37,144 nucleotides of DNA from assembly GCA_017468055.1 (NCBI GenBank), contig JAFUJU010000038.1, forward strand, positions 1-37,144, in the 5' to 3' direction. Below are positions 24,235 to 32,848 of the stretch, piece by piece; the stretch's first letter is position 1; every line of letters begins with the position of its first letter. Position numbers and translations under genes: made by a program. The notes under the pieces were generated by a model that saw nothing but the letters and a program-made list of their open reading frames with translations, did no database searches and was not told where the DNA came from. The stretch comes from Elusimicrobiaceae bacterium. GTDB lineage: Bacteria > Elusimicrobiota > Elusimicrobia > Elusimicrobiales > Elusimicrobiaceae.

Positions 24235-27186
24235 ATGAAAAGCATTAAAGTAATCGGAGCCAAGGGGCATAATTTAAAAAATATAACGGTAGAAATACCC
24301 AAAGAAAAAATGGTGGTAGTTACCGGTCTTTCCGGCAGCGGAAAAAGCTCTCTGGCTTTTGATACCATCTATGCCGAAGGCCAACGCCGCTACGTGGAAA
24401 GTATGTCCGCCTATGCCAGACAGTTTTTGGAACTGATGGAAAAACCCGACGTAGAGCATATCTCTGGGCTTTCTCCGGCCATTTCCATTGAGCAACGAAA
24501 CCCCTCCAAAAATCCCCGCTCTACCGTAGCCACCGTGACGGAAATTTATGACTATCTGCGTTTATTATTTGCCCGCATCGGCAAGCGCCACTGTCCGCAA
24601 TGCGGACGCGCGGTAGAAAGCTGGTCCGTACAAGGCATCACCACCGATATCTTGAAAAAATTTTCTGATAAAAATGTATATCTCTTCTCCCCCATTATTC
24701 GCGGAAGGGCCGGCACTTACGAAGAACTTTTTGCCAAACTCAAAAAAGAAGGCTTTGTTAAAGCCCGCGTCAACGGAGTAATCTGCGCATTGGACACACC
24801 CCCCACTTTGGAAAGATACAAAAAACACACCATTGAACTGTTGGCCGATGAAATTTATGTGGAAGAATTTGAACGGGAACGCTTGGTGGAATCTTTAGAA
24901 CTGGCGTTAAAATACTCCAAGGGGTTGGTAAGCGTAGAGGAAACGGAAGGAAAAGACCCGTTGCAATTTACCTATAGTGAAAACAATGCCTGCGCGCATT
25001 GCGGAATTGGGTTTAGTGAATTAGAACCGCGTCTTTTTTCCTTTAACTCTCCTTACGGAGCTTGCCCCGAATGTAACGGGCTAGGTATTAAAATCCAAAT
25101 TGCCGAAGATTTGGTCGTACCGGATCCAACTCTTTCCATCAACCAAGGAGCCATTGCCGCATGGGATAACCCCGTCACCACCCGTACACACCGCTGGAAA
25201 AGCTCTTGGAGCGGGTACTATTACGATATCTTAAAACAAGTCTGCCGCCAAGCTAAAATCAACATGAACACCCCTTGGAACAAACTTTCCAAGGCCCAAC
25301 GGGATTTGCTTCTATACGGCACGGGCGGGGCACAATACACTTCCGTCATTTCCGGCACCAGCCAAGAGTTTGAAGGAGTCATCACCAATTTAAAACGCCG
25401 CCACGACGAAAGCGAAAGCGATTTTGTCAAAGAAGAAGTATATAACCGCTTCATGCGCGAAATCACTTGCCCCGTTTGCGAAGGAAAACGCCTCAAACCG
25501 GAAGCTTTATCCGTTTACATCGGCGGAAAAAATATTGCGCAAATCGGCGCAATGCAAGTATCGGACGCCAAAGATTTTTTTAATACCTTGCAACTAAGCC
25601 AAAAAGAGAAGACTATTGCCAAAGACGTACTTAAAGAAATCAAGGCCCGTTTGGAGTTTTTGAACAGTGTAGGACTGAGCTACCTGACTTTGGAGCGCAA
25701 AAGCCAAACGCTTTCCGGCGGGGAAGCCCAACGCATTCATTTAGCCACACAAATCGGATCCGGACTGACGGGTGTTTTATATGTACTGGACGAACCCACC
25801 ATCGGTCTGCACTCGCGCGATAATGACCGCCTGATTGCTACTCTCAAAGAACTACGTGATTTGGACAATACCCTCATCATCGTAGAGCATGACAAAGATA
25901 CCATTTTGGCTTCAGACTGGGTGGTAGAATTGGGCCCCGCAGCCGGAGAACACGGCGGAGAGGTGGTTAGCCAAGGACCTACGGCGGATTTCTTAAAGGA
26001 TCCAAACTCATTGACGGCCTCATACCTGAACGGACGGCGCTGTATTTTACCGCCGGAAAAATTGCGTGCCGGAAATGGAAAATATATTGAAATATTGGGC
26101 GCACAACAATTTAACTTAAAAAATATAAACGTCAAAATTCCGTTAGGAAAAATGGTCTGCGTAACGGGTGTTTCCGGCTCAGGCAAGAGCACACTGGTGC
26201 ACCAAATCTTGTACAAATCCTTGGCCCAAAAATTTTACCATGCCAAAGATGTAGCCGGAAAACATAAAGCCATTAATGGCTTGGAAAATATTGATAAAGT
26301 AATCATCGTGGACCAAAGCCCTATCGGCAAGACTCCACGTTCCAATCCGGCCACTTATATCGGTTTATTTACCCATATTCGTGAACTGTTTGCCGAAATG
26401 CCGGAAGCTAAACGGCGTGGATATAAGGCAGGACGGTTTTCTTTTAATGTAAAGGGAGGCCGTTGCGAAAAATGCCAAGGCGACGGTATTTTGAAAATCC
26501 AAATGCAGTTTTTGCCGGACATTTACGTACGCTGTGAGGAGTGCAACGGAAAAAGGTTTAATGAAGATACGCTGCAAGTAACGTTTAAAGGAAAAAACAT
26601 CGCTGACGTACTGGATATGAGCGTTTCGCAAGCGTTGGAATTTTTTGACTCTATTCCAAAAATCAAACGTTATTTACAAACCTTGCAAGATGTAGGGCTG
26701 GGATATATCAAGCTGGGCCAAGCAGCCACCACACTATCCGGCGGAGAGGCACAGCGTGTCAAACTGGCTGATGAACTTTCGCGTAAGGGAACGGGCCAAA
26801 CCCTCTATATTTTAGATGAGCCAACCACCGGTCTGCACTTTGCTGATATTGATAAATTATTACACGTTTTGCATGGACTGGCCGACCGCGGCAATACGGT
26901 ACTGATTATTGAACATAACTTAGATGTTATTAAAACAGCTGATTGGCTGATTGATCTGGGGCCGGAGGGCGGAGATCAAGGCGGGCTGATTGTGGCGGAA
27001 GGGACCCCGTATCAAGTGGCGGAAAATCCTCATTCCTATACAGGCAAGTATCTGCAAACGGAACTGGCCGAAGCTGCTGCTTTCCGCAAGGCACACGGTT
27101 TGCCGCCCGCTACCGGAAAAACCGCCAAAAATAACGGAGATCCGAGAAATCAGGAAAAAGTTAAGAAAAAAACTTCCAAAAAATAA
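24235..27186 (+). CDS. uvrA: excinuclease ABC subunit A
   Basis: UvrA recognises DNA lesions in nucleotide-excision repair as a dimer with UvrB. Two ABC ATPase modules are present: Walker A GLSGSGKSS at 31-39 and GVSGSGKST in the second half; signature sequences LSGGEAQRIHLA and LSGGEAQRVKLA; Walker B VLDEPTIGLH and ILDEPTTGLH. Zinc sites are CAHC/CPEC and CEKC/CEEC. At 983 residues it is longer than usual (about 940), ending in a Lys/Asn-rich tail of about 35 residues. GAAGGG precedes the ATG; a TATAAT at 24189-24194 lacks a good -35. I see no obvious SOS operator. The upstream gap carries an alternating CG tract at 24154-24168. Confidence 0.97.
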   Translation: MKSIKVIGAKGHNLKNITVEIPKEKMVVVTGLSGSGKSSLAFDTIYAEGQRRYVESMSAYARQFLELMEKPDVEHISGLSPAISIEQRNPSKNPRSTVATVTEIYDYLRLLFARIGKRHCPQCGRAVESWSVQGITTDILKKFSDKNVYLFSPIIRGRAGTYEELFAKLKKEGFVKARVNGVICALDTPPTLERYKKHTIELLADEIYVEEFERERLVESLELALKYSKGLVSVEETEGKDPLQFTYSENNACAHCGIGFSELEPRLFSFNSPYGACPECNGLGIKIQIAEDLVVPDPTLSINQGAIAAWDNPVTTRTHRWKSSWSGYYYDILKQVCRQAKINMNTPWNKLSKAQRDLLLYGTGGAQYTSVISGTSQEFEGVITNLKRRHDESESDFVKEEVYNRFMREITCPVCEGKRLKPEALSVYIGGKNIAQIGAMQVSDAKDFFNTLQLSQKEKTIAKDVLKEIKARLEFLNSVGLSYLTLERKSQTLSGGEAQRIHLATQIGSGLTGVLYVLDEPTIGLHSRDNDRLIATLKELRDLDNTLIIVEHDKDTILASDWVVELGPAAGEHGGEVVSQGPTADFLKDPNSLTASYLNGRRCILPPEKLRAGNGKYIEILGAQQFNLKNINVKIPLGKMVCVTGVSGSGKSTLVHQILYKSLAQKFYHAKDVAGKHKAINGLENIDKVIIVDQSPIGKTPRSNPATYIGLFTHIRELFAEMPEAKRRGYKAGRFSFNVKGGRCEKCQGDGILKIQMQFLPDIYVRCEECNGKRFNEDTLQVTFKGKNIADVLDMSVSQALEFFDSIPKIKRYLQTLQDVGLGYIKLGQAATTLSGGEAQRVKLADELSRKGTGQTLYILDEPTTGLHFADIDKLLHVLHGLADRGNTVLIIEHNLDVIKTADWLIDLGPEGGDQGGLIVAEGTPYQVAENPHSYTGKYLQTELAEAAAFRKAHGLPPATGKTAKNNGDPRNQEKVKKKTSKK

Positions 27187-27190
27187 TCTA

Positions 27191-27216
27191 AAAGGCCGCC
27201 CAAAGCGGCCTTTTTC
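27191..27216 (+). terminator. terminator after uvrA
   Basis: AAAGGCCGC pairs with GCGGCCTTT around a 5-base loop, followed by more T. Confidence 0.92.
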
Positions 27217-27291
27217 TAATCCTAAATAATAGCAGACAAAAATAATTTCTACCCTTATACTGTAAGTATCTTTAGCCGGATAGGGGGATAT

Positions 27292-27846
27292 ATGCATGCA
27301 AGTGTTTGGAAACGCTTTTGGGCGTTTGTGATAGATGTAATCGTTTTTGCCATACTCTTTTGGGCACTGGCCCAATTAATAGACAATTTCACTTTGTCTT
27401 TGCTGTTGCTTGTGATAATTTGGCTTTATTATGCCTTGTTAGAAAGCTCTCCGTGGCAAGCCAGTTTAGGAAAACGGCTTTTAGGCCTAAAAGTAGTGGA
27501 TAAACGCGGACGGCGATTGAGCTTTGGCAAAGCCACCAAGCGGTTACTTTCGCGCTTAATAACTAACTTTACTTTTTACTTCGGGTTTTTCTCTGCGGCC
27601 TTTGACAAACAAAATAAAACCTTACATGACCGCATGAGCAAAAGTTTGGTAGTGGAAAAAGATATTCCGTTCGATCCGGACCACTTTCAGGAAGAAGATG
27701 AGCCTGTATTTACCTTTGTGACGGTGGTTTCGGTATTACTGGCCTTGATTTTTGTTTCACTGCTTGTCTGGTGGGTGGTACTGCCCCAGTATCAAAGATT
27801 TGATGCCAAGGTCAATGCCACTCCAATCACGGATACACAAAATTGA
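27292..27846 (+). CDS. RDD family membrane protein
   Basis: The 184-residue protein begins with the RDD signature (WKRFWAFVIDVIV; Arg and Asp in the first helix), then a second hydrophobic segment, SPWQASLGKRLLGLKVVD, and the C-terminal family motif DKQNKTLHDRMSKSLVV. A third, additional hydrophobic segment near residues 138-163 (FTFVTVVSVLLALIFV) is followed by a short tail. RDD proteins are small inner-membrane proteins of poorly known role, some linked to ion transport. GGGGG precedes the ATG; TATACT at 27256-27261 may be its -10. It is a single gene, convergent with pilin 3. Confidence 0.88.
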   Translation: MHASVWKRFWAFVIDVIVFAILFWALAQLIDNFTLSLLLLVIIWLYYALLESSPWQASLGKRLLGLKVVDKRGRRLSFGKATKRLLSRLITNFTFYFGFFSAAFDKQNKTLHDRMSKSLVVEKDIPFDPDHFQEEDEPVFTFVTVVSVLLALIFVSLLVWWVVLPQYQRFDAKVNATPITDTQN

Positions 27847-27865
27847 AAACAGAGAGAACTCTTCA

Positions 27866-27892
27866 ACTCCCGCTCCTAAGAGCGGGAGTTTT
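27866..27892 (+). terminator. terminator between RDD gene and pilin 3
   Basis: ACTCCCGCTC pairs with GAGCGGGAGT around 4 bases, then TTT. It lies tail-to-tail between the RDD gene and pilin 3. Confidence 0.85.
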
Positions 27893-27896
27893 ACAT

Positions 27897-28349
27897 TTAT
27901 TGAGCCATTACAGAGTAAAAAGAACGCTCTGATTCATGGTGAACTTCATTTCCAGAAATAGATTTACAAAGATAATTTTGCAATTCATCATCTCTGGTAG
28001 CTACACAAAACATAGCGAATTTATGAGTTCCGAAATAATTATTGATTTCCAAACGTGTTCCGCTATGAGGCTCTTGGTATCCGAGATACCCTGTGCTCCC
28101 TTCTTCCGAGTATTCCCTCCATTTATCACCTACTTCAATATCTAATGCTGCTAAATCCTGCGTAAACCCTTCTCCGGTTGCCATATCATACCTTTTTTGC
28201 GCTTCCAACAAGGCACGTCCCTGCACCACACCTTCCATTAAACGGGCTTTTGCAACCGCCTTGGTATATTGCGGAAGTGCCACCGCAGACAAAATACCGA
28301 TGATTAGCACGACCACTAATAGTTCTATCAAAGTAAAACCTTTCTTCAT
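27897..28349 (-). CDS. type IV pilin-like prepilin (pilin 3)
   Basis: A 150-residue prepilin with KKGFTLIELLVVV, the Gly-Phe processing site and helix end SAVALPQYTKAVAKAR. The globular part has MATGEGFTQDLAALDIEV, matching the same place in the other pilins, then a unique region with one Cys pair (FCVATRDDELQNYLC). AAGGAG before the ATG at 28349 gives the start. The gene is single, with its own promoter at 28423-28449, and ends against the RDD gene's terminator. Its leader can form a hairpin (AGACCCAA with TTGGGCCT) similar to that in the orphan leader at 6441-6597. Function as pilus subunit or pseudopilin is inferred. Confidence 0.92.
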   Translation of the reverse strand: MKKGFTLIELLVVVLIIGILSAVALPQYTKAVAKARLMEGVVQGRALLEAQKRYDMATGEGFTQDLAALDIEVGDKWREYSEEGSTGYLGYQEPHSGTRLEINNYFGTHKFAMFCVATRDDELQNYLCKSISGNEVHHESERSFYSVMAQ

Positions 28350-28422
28350 TTTTTGCTCCTTTCAAGTATATTTAAGGCCCAACAAAACATCTTTAAGAAT
28401 TGGGTCTGCATGCAACGCTGAA

Positions 28423-28449
28423 ATTGTAGCAAAAAAAAAAACGTGTCAA
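28423..28449 (-). promoter_or_regulatory. pilin 3 promoter with T-tract spacer
   Basis: Minus strand TTGACA-N15-TACAAT; the spacer has an 11-T tract. The 16-base block TGTCAAGAGGTAGCGC (plus strand, including the -35) is identical to one upstream of lon at 31222. Confidence 0.88.
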
Positions 28450-28511
28450 GAGGTAGCGCCTTTTCCGATGGGAAATGTTTTTTCATCACAACTTAAAAAT
28501 CAACTACAGCA

Positions 28512-28540
28512 AAAAACCCGCCCTTTTGGGGCGGGTTTTT
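28512..28540 (-). terminator. terminator of lon
   Basis: AAAAACCCGCCC pairs with GGGCGGGTTTTT around a 4-5-base loop, with T-runs on both strands; placed just past the lon stop. Confidence 0.9.
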
Positions 28541-28553
28541 ACTAAACGATAAA

Positions 28554-31079
28554 CTATTTCCGTTTGCGAAGTATTTTTTTGACGGGTTTCTTGATTGCCG
28601 GCTTTTTGACCACTTTCTTAACCGCTTTTTTCAGTGTTTTTTTTACGGTCTTTTTTGCCGGCTTTTTTACCGCCACCTTTTTGGCAGTTTTAGCCGTCGC
28701 CTTTTTGACAGTTTTTTTGGCAGAGGGCTTTTTGTCTGCGGAGGCTTTGTACCCTTCTAAGGCCAAGGGCAATACTTCGTCCATGTGCTTCACAGGAATT
28801 AACGTTAGTTCTTTACGCACTTTTTCGGGGATTTCGGACACATCTTTTTCGTTCGTGTGCGGGAAAAGAATGGTTTTCACCCCTTCGCGGTAGGCGGCGA
28901 GAAATTTCTCTTTAATTCCCCCCACCGGAAGCACACGGCCCGTAATGGTTACCTCACCCGTCATGGCCAAATTTTTCTTAACGGGAATTCCCAAGAGCAA
29001 ACTGACCAAGGCAGACGTAATGGTAATACCGGCAGACGGCCCGTCCTTCGGCACTGCCCCTTCGGGGAAGTGAATATGGAAATCCGTATGGTCAAAATCC
29101 AGCTTTTTGCCAATACCGCGGCTACGGGCATAGGTCAAGGCAGCACGTACGGATTCTTTCATCACATTGCCCAACATACCCGTTAAAATCAGTCCGCCTT
29201 TTCCGGGTAATTTCGTTGCTTCAATGGACAGGGTTTCCCCTCCCACGCTCGTCCAAGCCAGACCGGTAGCAATGCCAATGCCGTTTTCTTCGGTAGCAAA
29301 GTTGGAATATTTAGGCACACCCAAGAAATCATGCAGATTTTTCACATCAATGCTGATTTTTTTACCGCCGTTTTCTACATATTTCTTGGCGGCTTTACGG
29401 CACAGAGTGCCTATTTCACGGTCTAAGTTACGCACGCCGGCTTCACGTACATATTCACGCATCATCAAAGCTACGGCATCTTTAGAAATTTCCAAACTTC
29501 CTTTTTTAAGCCCGTGCAATTTCATTTGCTTGGGAATTAAGTAGTTATCTACGATTTCGTGTTTTTCATAATCGGTATAACCGGAGAAATCAATAATTTC
29601 CAAACGGTCACGCAACGTATTAGGAATAGAGCTTAAAGAGTTGGCCGTCGTGATAAACATCACTTTAGAAACGTCATACGGCACATCTAAGAAATGATCC
29701 ACAAAGTCTTTGTTTTGCTCAGGATCTAAAAGCTCCAAAAGTGCCGCCGCCGGATCACCGCGCCAGTCCGAGCCCATTTTATCAATTTCGTCTAACAGGA
29801 AAACGGGGTTAGAGCTTTTGGCCTTGCTGATTCCTTGGATAATGCGCCCCGGCATAGAGCCGATATAGGTTCTGCGGTGGCCGCGGATTTCGCTTTCGTC
29901 GCGCACCCCACCCAAAGACATACGCACAAATTTGCGCCCGATAGCACGGGCAATGGACTTGGCCAAAGAGGTCTTACCCACTCCCGGAGGCCCAACAAAG
30001 CAGAGCACCGGCCCACGCAAACCTTCCGTTAATTTGCTAACGGCAATATATTCCAAAATACGTTCTTTGGGTTTATCTAAACCGAAATGGTCTTCATCCA
30101 ACACTTTTTTGGCTTCGTTAATATCCAAAACGTCCTTGGTGGTAATGTTCCACGGCATATTAACCAACCAATCTAAGAAGGTGCGCGCTACCGTGGCTTC
30201 GGGAGAGAACGGCTGCATTTTTTGCAAGCGGTCCACTTCTTTTTCGGCGGCTTCTTTGGCAGCCGGAGGAAGGCCGTTTTTTTTGATTTTGGCACGAATG
30301 CCATCTAATTCTTTTTGGAAATCGTCTTTTTGGCTCAATTCTTTTTGAATGGCTTTCATTTGCTCATTGAGGTAATATTCTTTTTGGTTTTTCTCAATTT
30401 GAGCACGCACTTTATTATGGATTTTTTCTTCCAAGCCCAAAATTTCTACTTCGCTGGTGATGAGCTTTAAGATTTTTTCCAGACGGGCTTTAATATCGGT
30501 CGTTTCCAAAATTTCTTGACGTTGCTCCGTTTTTACCATCATGTTAGAAGCAATAGTATCGGCCAGTTTGGACGGGTCCTCTATATTCCGCAAGAAAGAT
30601 ACCCCCTCCACCGCCATACGTTGGGAAGCGCGGGCATAGTTTTCAAACTCGTCCACTACCTTACGCATCAAAGCCTGCACAACGGGGCTGCGGTCCTCTT
30701 GCTCCTCAATGTATTGTACGGAAGCAAACCAAGTATTGGTAAGCGGATTTAAGTCCAGTTGTTCCACCTTAGCACGCACCAACCCCTGCAAAAATACTTT
30801 GACAGAGCCGTCCGGCATTTTTAAAGACTGGGTAATTTCAGACAGTACCCCAAATTGATAAATATCCTCTACTTTCGGCTCGTCTATTTCAGCCGACTTT
30901 TGGGATAAGGCCAACACATATTTCCCCGGAGATTCCAAAGCCAAATCAATGGCAACAATAGATTTTTGACGATTGACCGACAAAGGCAAAGACATGCCCG
31001 GGTACATCACTACGTCCCGAATAGCCACCGCCGGCACAACCTGCGGTAAGGAAAGTGTTCTTTTTTTCGTTTCTTCCAT
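28554..31079 (-). CDS. lon: ATP-dependent protease Lon with histone H1-like tail
   Basis: Lon degrades damaged and regulatory proteins in the cytosol. The 841-residue product has the N-terminal LON substrate domain (to about 200), AAA module with Walker A GPPGVGKT at 363-370 and Walker [11 protein letters not shown], and protease domain with the catalytic dyad Ser682 (DGPSAG) and Lys723 (GGIKEK). Residues 778-841 are a Lys/Ala/Val/Pro-rich tail (28 Lys and 2 Arg in 64) with repeats such as [10 protein letters not shown], as in histone H1 or HU-tail proteins; ordinary Lon ends near residue 780-790. The start is the ATG at 31079 with a GAGGGGG site; the frame open to 31169 overlaps the promoter. 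A CIRCE-like element precedes it, and clpP lies upstream. Confidence 0.97.
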   Translation of the reverse strand: MEETKKRTLSLPQVVPAVAIRDVVMYPGMSLPLSVNRQKSIVAIDLALESPGKYVLALSQKSAEIDEPKVEDIYQFGVLSEITQSLKMPDGSVKVFLQGLVRAKVEQLDLNPLTNTWFASVQYIEEQEDRSPVVQALMRKVVDEFENYARASQRMAVEGVSFLRNIEDPSKLADTIASNMMVKTEQRQEILETTDIKARLEKILKLITSEVEILGLEEKIHNKVRAQIEKNQKEYYLNEQMKAIQKELSQKDDFQKELDGIRAKIKKNGLPPAAKEAAEKEVDRLQKMQPFSPEATVARTFLDWLVNMPWNITTKDVLDINEAKKVLDEDHFGLDKPKERILEYIAVSKLTEGLRGPVLCFVGPPGVGKTSLAKSIARAIGRKFVRMSLGGVRDESEIRGHRRTYIGSMPGRIIQGISKAKSSNPVFLLDEIDKMGSDWRGDPAAALLELLDPEQNKDFVDHFLDVPYDVSKVMFITTANSLSSIPNTLRDRLEIIDFSGYTDYEKHEIVDNYLIPKQMKLHGLKKGSLEISKDAVALMMREYVREAGVRNLDREIGTLCRKAAKKYVENGGKKISIDVKNLHDFLGVPKYSNFATEENGIGIATGLAWTSVGGETLSIEATKLPGKGGLILTGMLGNVMKESVRAALTYARSRGIGKKLDFDHTDFHIHFPEGAVPKDGPSAGITITSALVSLLLGIPVKKNLAMTGEVTITGRVLPVGGIKEKFLAAYREGVKTILFPHTNEKDVSEIPEKVRKELTLIPVKHMDEVLPLALEGYKASADKKPSAKKTVKKATAKTAKKVAVKKPAKKTVKKTLKKAVKKVVKKPAIKKPVKKILRKRK

Positions 31080-31153
31080 AATAACCCCCTCTTTTTGAAA
31101 GGATAAAAGTTCTTTTGCCCTCGTGCAAGCGCACTTTTGGGCTATTTTAAAAT

Positions 31154-31182
31154 AGTATAACAAATTCAACTAAAACTAGCAA
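31154..31182 (-). promoter_or_regulatory. possible lon promoter overlapping CIRCE-like element
   Basis: Minus strand TTGCTA (31177-31182), 17 bases, TATACT (31154-31159). Its -35 is inside the CIRCE-like inverted repeat. A second candidate lies just upstream: TTGACA at 31222-31227 with TAAAAT at 31202-31207 (spacer 14). Confidence 0.55.
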
Positions 31183-31202
31183 GACATTTAAAAGAGTGCT
31201 AA
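31176..31202 (-). promoter_or_regulatory. CIRCE-like operator upstream of lon
   Basis: Plus strand CTAGCAAGA, nine bases, GAGTGCTAA. The right half is a perfect CIRCE half-site, the left half matches 5 of 9, and the 9-base spacing is exact (14 of 18 consensus positions). CIRCE is the binding site of the heat-shock repressor HrcA, so heat control of lon is suggested. No hrcA gene is in the window. Confidence 0.6.
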
Positions 31203-31251
31203 TTTTAGAATAAAAAAGACATGTCAAGAGGTAGCGCATTTTACCGGCAGA

Positions 31252-31290
31252 TAAAAAAACACAGGAGAAAACGAAATGTTTTCTCCTGTG
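31252..31290 (-). terminator. terminator of clpP
   Basis: CACAGGAGAAAAC pairs perfectly with GTTTTCTCCTGTG around 5 bases; on the minus strand it is followed by seven T. So clpP and lon are separate transcription units. Confidence 0.93.
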
Positions 31291-31320
31291 CTATACCAAA
31301 CAGCCAAAAACTATAAAAAG

Positions 31321-31908
31321 CTATTTTTTCAGCTCTAATACCTCATCAATAATGCCGTACTCTTTGGCTTCTTGAGCGGAGAGATAATAGTTTCTCTCGC
31401 TGTCTTGGCGGATTTTTTCTTTGGGTTGGCCCGTATGTTTGGCCAAAATATCCAACAGATGCTCTTTATTATCGTGCAATTCGCGCGCTTCAATTTCAAT
31501 ATCGGTCACTTGCCCCGAAATACCACCGCCCCAAATTAACGGTTGGTGTATCATAATGCGGCTGTGAGGCAAAGCATAGCGGCGGCCTTTAGATCCGGCA
31601 GCTAACAACACCGCACCAAAACTCATGGCTTGGCCCATACAAATAGTAGTAATAGGGGCTTTAATAAATTGCATCGTATCATAGATAGCCAAGCCCGCCG
31701 TTACCATACCACCGGGGGAATTAATATAAAGGTTAATTTCCCGCTGTGAATCTTCCGCATCCAAATACAACAGTTGCGCAATAATCATATTCGCGCTGGC
31801 GGTGTCCACTTCCCCTTCGCGTCCGCCTACAAAAATAATGCGGTCTTTGAGCAGACGCGAAAAAATATCATAGCCGACATTCTTTTCAATAATAGTAGGT
31901 ATAATCAT
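31321..31908 (-). CDS. clpP: ATP-dependent Clp protease proteolytic subunit
   Basis: ClpP forms the barrel-shaped peptidase that works with ClpX or ClpA. The 195-residue protein has the catalytic Ser in [14 protein letters not shown] (about residue 97), His in SRIMIHQPL (about 122) and Asp in the [15 protein letters not shown] region's preceding DSER segment (about 170). [19 protein letters not shown] is characteristic. The ATG at 31908 follows GGAG (in AGGGAGAAAAAT); the upstream TTG in the same frame lacks support. A -10 TATAAT lies at 31942-31947. No clpX is adjacent; lon lies downstream behind a terminator. Confidence 0.96.
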   Translation of the reverse strand: MIIPTIIEKNVGYDIFSRLLKDRIIFVGGREGEVDTASANMIIAQLLYLDAEDSQREINLYINSPGGMVTAGLAIYDTMQFIKAPITTICMGQAMSFGAVLLAAGSKGRRYALPHSRIMIHQPLIWGGGISGQVTDIEIEARELHDNKEHLLDILAKHTGQPKEKIRQDSERNYYLSAQEAKEYGIIDEVLELKK

Positions 31909-31941
31909 ATTTTTCTCCCTCAAAAAATTAGTCTTTTTTTT

Positions 31942-31947
31942 ATTATA
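31942..31947 (-). promoter_or_regulatory. -10 box of clpP
   Basis: Perfect TATAAT on the minus strand, 33 bases before the clpP start. No good -35 is visible at 16-18 bases, so an activator or another determinant may be used. Confidence 0.55.
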
Positions 31948-31989
31948 CGATAATTATTACTTTTTCGCATGAGGGATTCTCCGACGAAA

Positions 31990-32010
31990 GACCTATAAAA
32001 AATATAGGTC
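31990..32010 (+). promoter_or_regulatory. inverted repeat (operator-like) upstream of first exported-protein gene
   Basis: GACCTATA, five bases, TATAGGTC: a perfect 8-bp inverted repeat. Its centre is 66 bp upstream of the likely -10 box TATAAA (32066-32071) of the gene at 32125. A half-site TAGGTC follows at 32029-32034. The same arrangement precedes the next gene. Confidence 0.7.
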
Positions 32011-32124
32011 CTATTTCCTACTTCAAAATAGGTCTATTTTTTTCTTTTATCTCCGACGATATTTTTATAAAATTAAAAAGTACCCAAAAACAAAACAACT
32101 AAAAAAGGATGGAGAAGTAATACA

Positions 32125-32685
32125 ATGAACATGAAAAAAATTATCTTAAACACGCTCTGCGTATTAGCCGTTACGGTCGCCGCGCAGCATGCGTATGCTC
32201 AAAGCCCTAGCATGGAAGCTAAATTCTTAGGGGACGCTTGGAGCAGAACCTTCACCACCGGTGATAATAAGAAAAAAAGCCAACCGGCCCCTGCCGACGC
32301 TGGCAAACCGGCAGAACAACCGGCTACCGAGCAAGCAGAACAACCGGCCTCTAACTCAGCTTATTTAAATGCCGGACCCAAAATGAAAATCGTCAACGGT
32401 GCAGAATACAATGCCCACTTCGTCGGAGAGGTATACAATTGTATCGGCGATGCCTGCAAAACAGCTTGGGATGCTGTTAAGAATTTCTTTGTAGAAGGTG
32501 CTAAAAACATTCCACAAGGATACGTACCCGGACGTGAAGGTGCTATCATGCGCAGCGGAGAGAATTTTTGGAAGAATATAAAAGACAAAGAGACTACCGC
32601 CAAGTCAGACTCTTTGGCAGCCGCTTTAGATCGCGCCAATGTAAAAGCCGCCGCCTCACAATACGAAGCTTCCCAACAAAAATAA
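32125..32685 (+). CDS. exported protein of unknown function
   Basis: The 186-residue protein has a clear Sec signal peptide (MNMKKIILNTLCVLAV, cleavage likely after AYA at about residue 25). The mature part begins with MEAKFLGDAWSRTF, then a low-complexity Pro/Ala/Glu/Gln linker (residues about 52-75) and a C-terminal domain with two cysteines (YNCIGDACKTAWDAVKNF), probably forming a disulfide in the periplasm. I do not recognise the family. AAGGATGGAG precedes the ATG; a second ATG is two codons on. A terminator follows. The upstream inverted repeat is shared with the next gene, suggesting co-regulation of two secreted proteins. Confidence 0.8.
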   Translation: MNMKKIILNTLCVLAVTVAAQHAYAQSPSMEAKFLGDAWSRTFTTGDNKKKSQPAPADAGKPAEQPATEQAEQPASNSAYLNAGPKMKIVNGAEYNAHFVGEVYNCIGDACKTAWDAVKNFFVEGAKNIPQGYVPGREGAIMRSGENFWKNIKDKETTAKSDSLAAALDRANVKAAASQYEASQQK

Positions 32686-32691
32686 ATCTTC

Positions 32692-32717
32692 AAGCCCCGC
32701 TTGTGCGGGGCTTTTTC
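32692..32717 (+). terminator. terminator after first exported-protein gene
   Basis: AAGCCCCGC pairs with GCGGGGCTT around TTGT, followed by TTT. Confidence 0.92.
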
Positions 32718-32730
32718 AAAAGTCTATAAA

Positions 32731-32751
32731 GACCTATATAGGATATAGGCC
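32731..32751 (+). promoter_or_regulatory. inverted repeat (operator-like) upstream of second exported-protein gene
   Basis: GACCTATA, five bases, TATAGGCC: 15 of 16 arm positions are the same as in the repeat at 31990-32010. Its centre is again 66 bp upstream of the -10 box. A half-site TAGGTC follows at 32769-32774. Confidence 0.7.
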
Positions 32752-32784
32752 TAAATTATTTTTATTTTTAGGTCCAAAGACCCT

Positions 32785-32812
32785 TTGAAAGACTCTCTAA
32801 AGTTTTTATAGT
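32785..32812 (+). promoter_or_regulatory. promoter of second exported-protein gene
   Basis: TTGAAA (32785-32790), 16 bases, TATAGT (32807-32812). The gene starts at 32849 with GGAG upstream. Confidence 0.75.
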
Positions 32813-32848
32813 AAAGTAAGAAACAATTTTATTTTTGGAGAAAAACAG

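Noticed and set aside
28564-28893. Plus-strand frame rich in Phe, Leu and Thr that looks like a membrane protein
   Set aside because: It is the antisense of the Lys/Ala-rich tail of lon.
31080-31169. 30-residue N-terminal extension of Lon
   Set aside because: It overlaps the promoter; the family N-terminus begins at the ATG at 31079.
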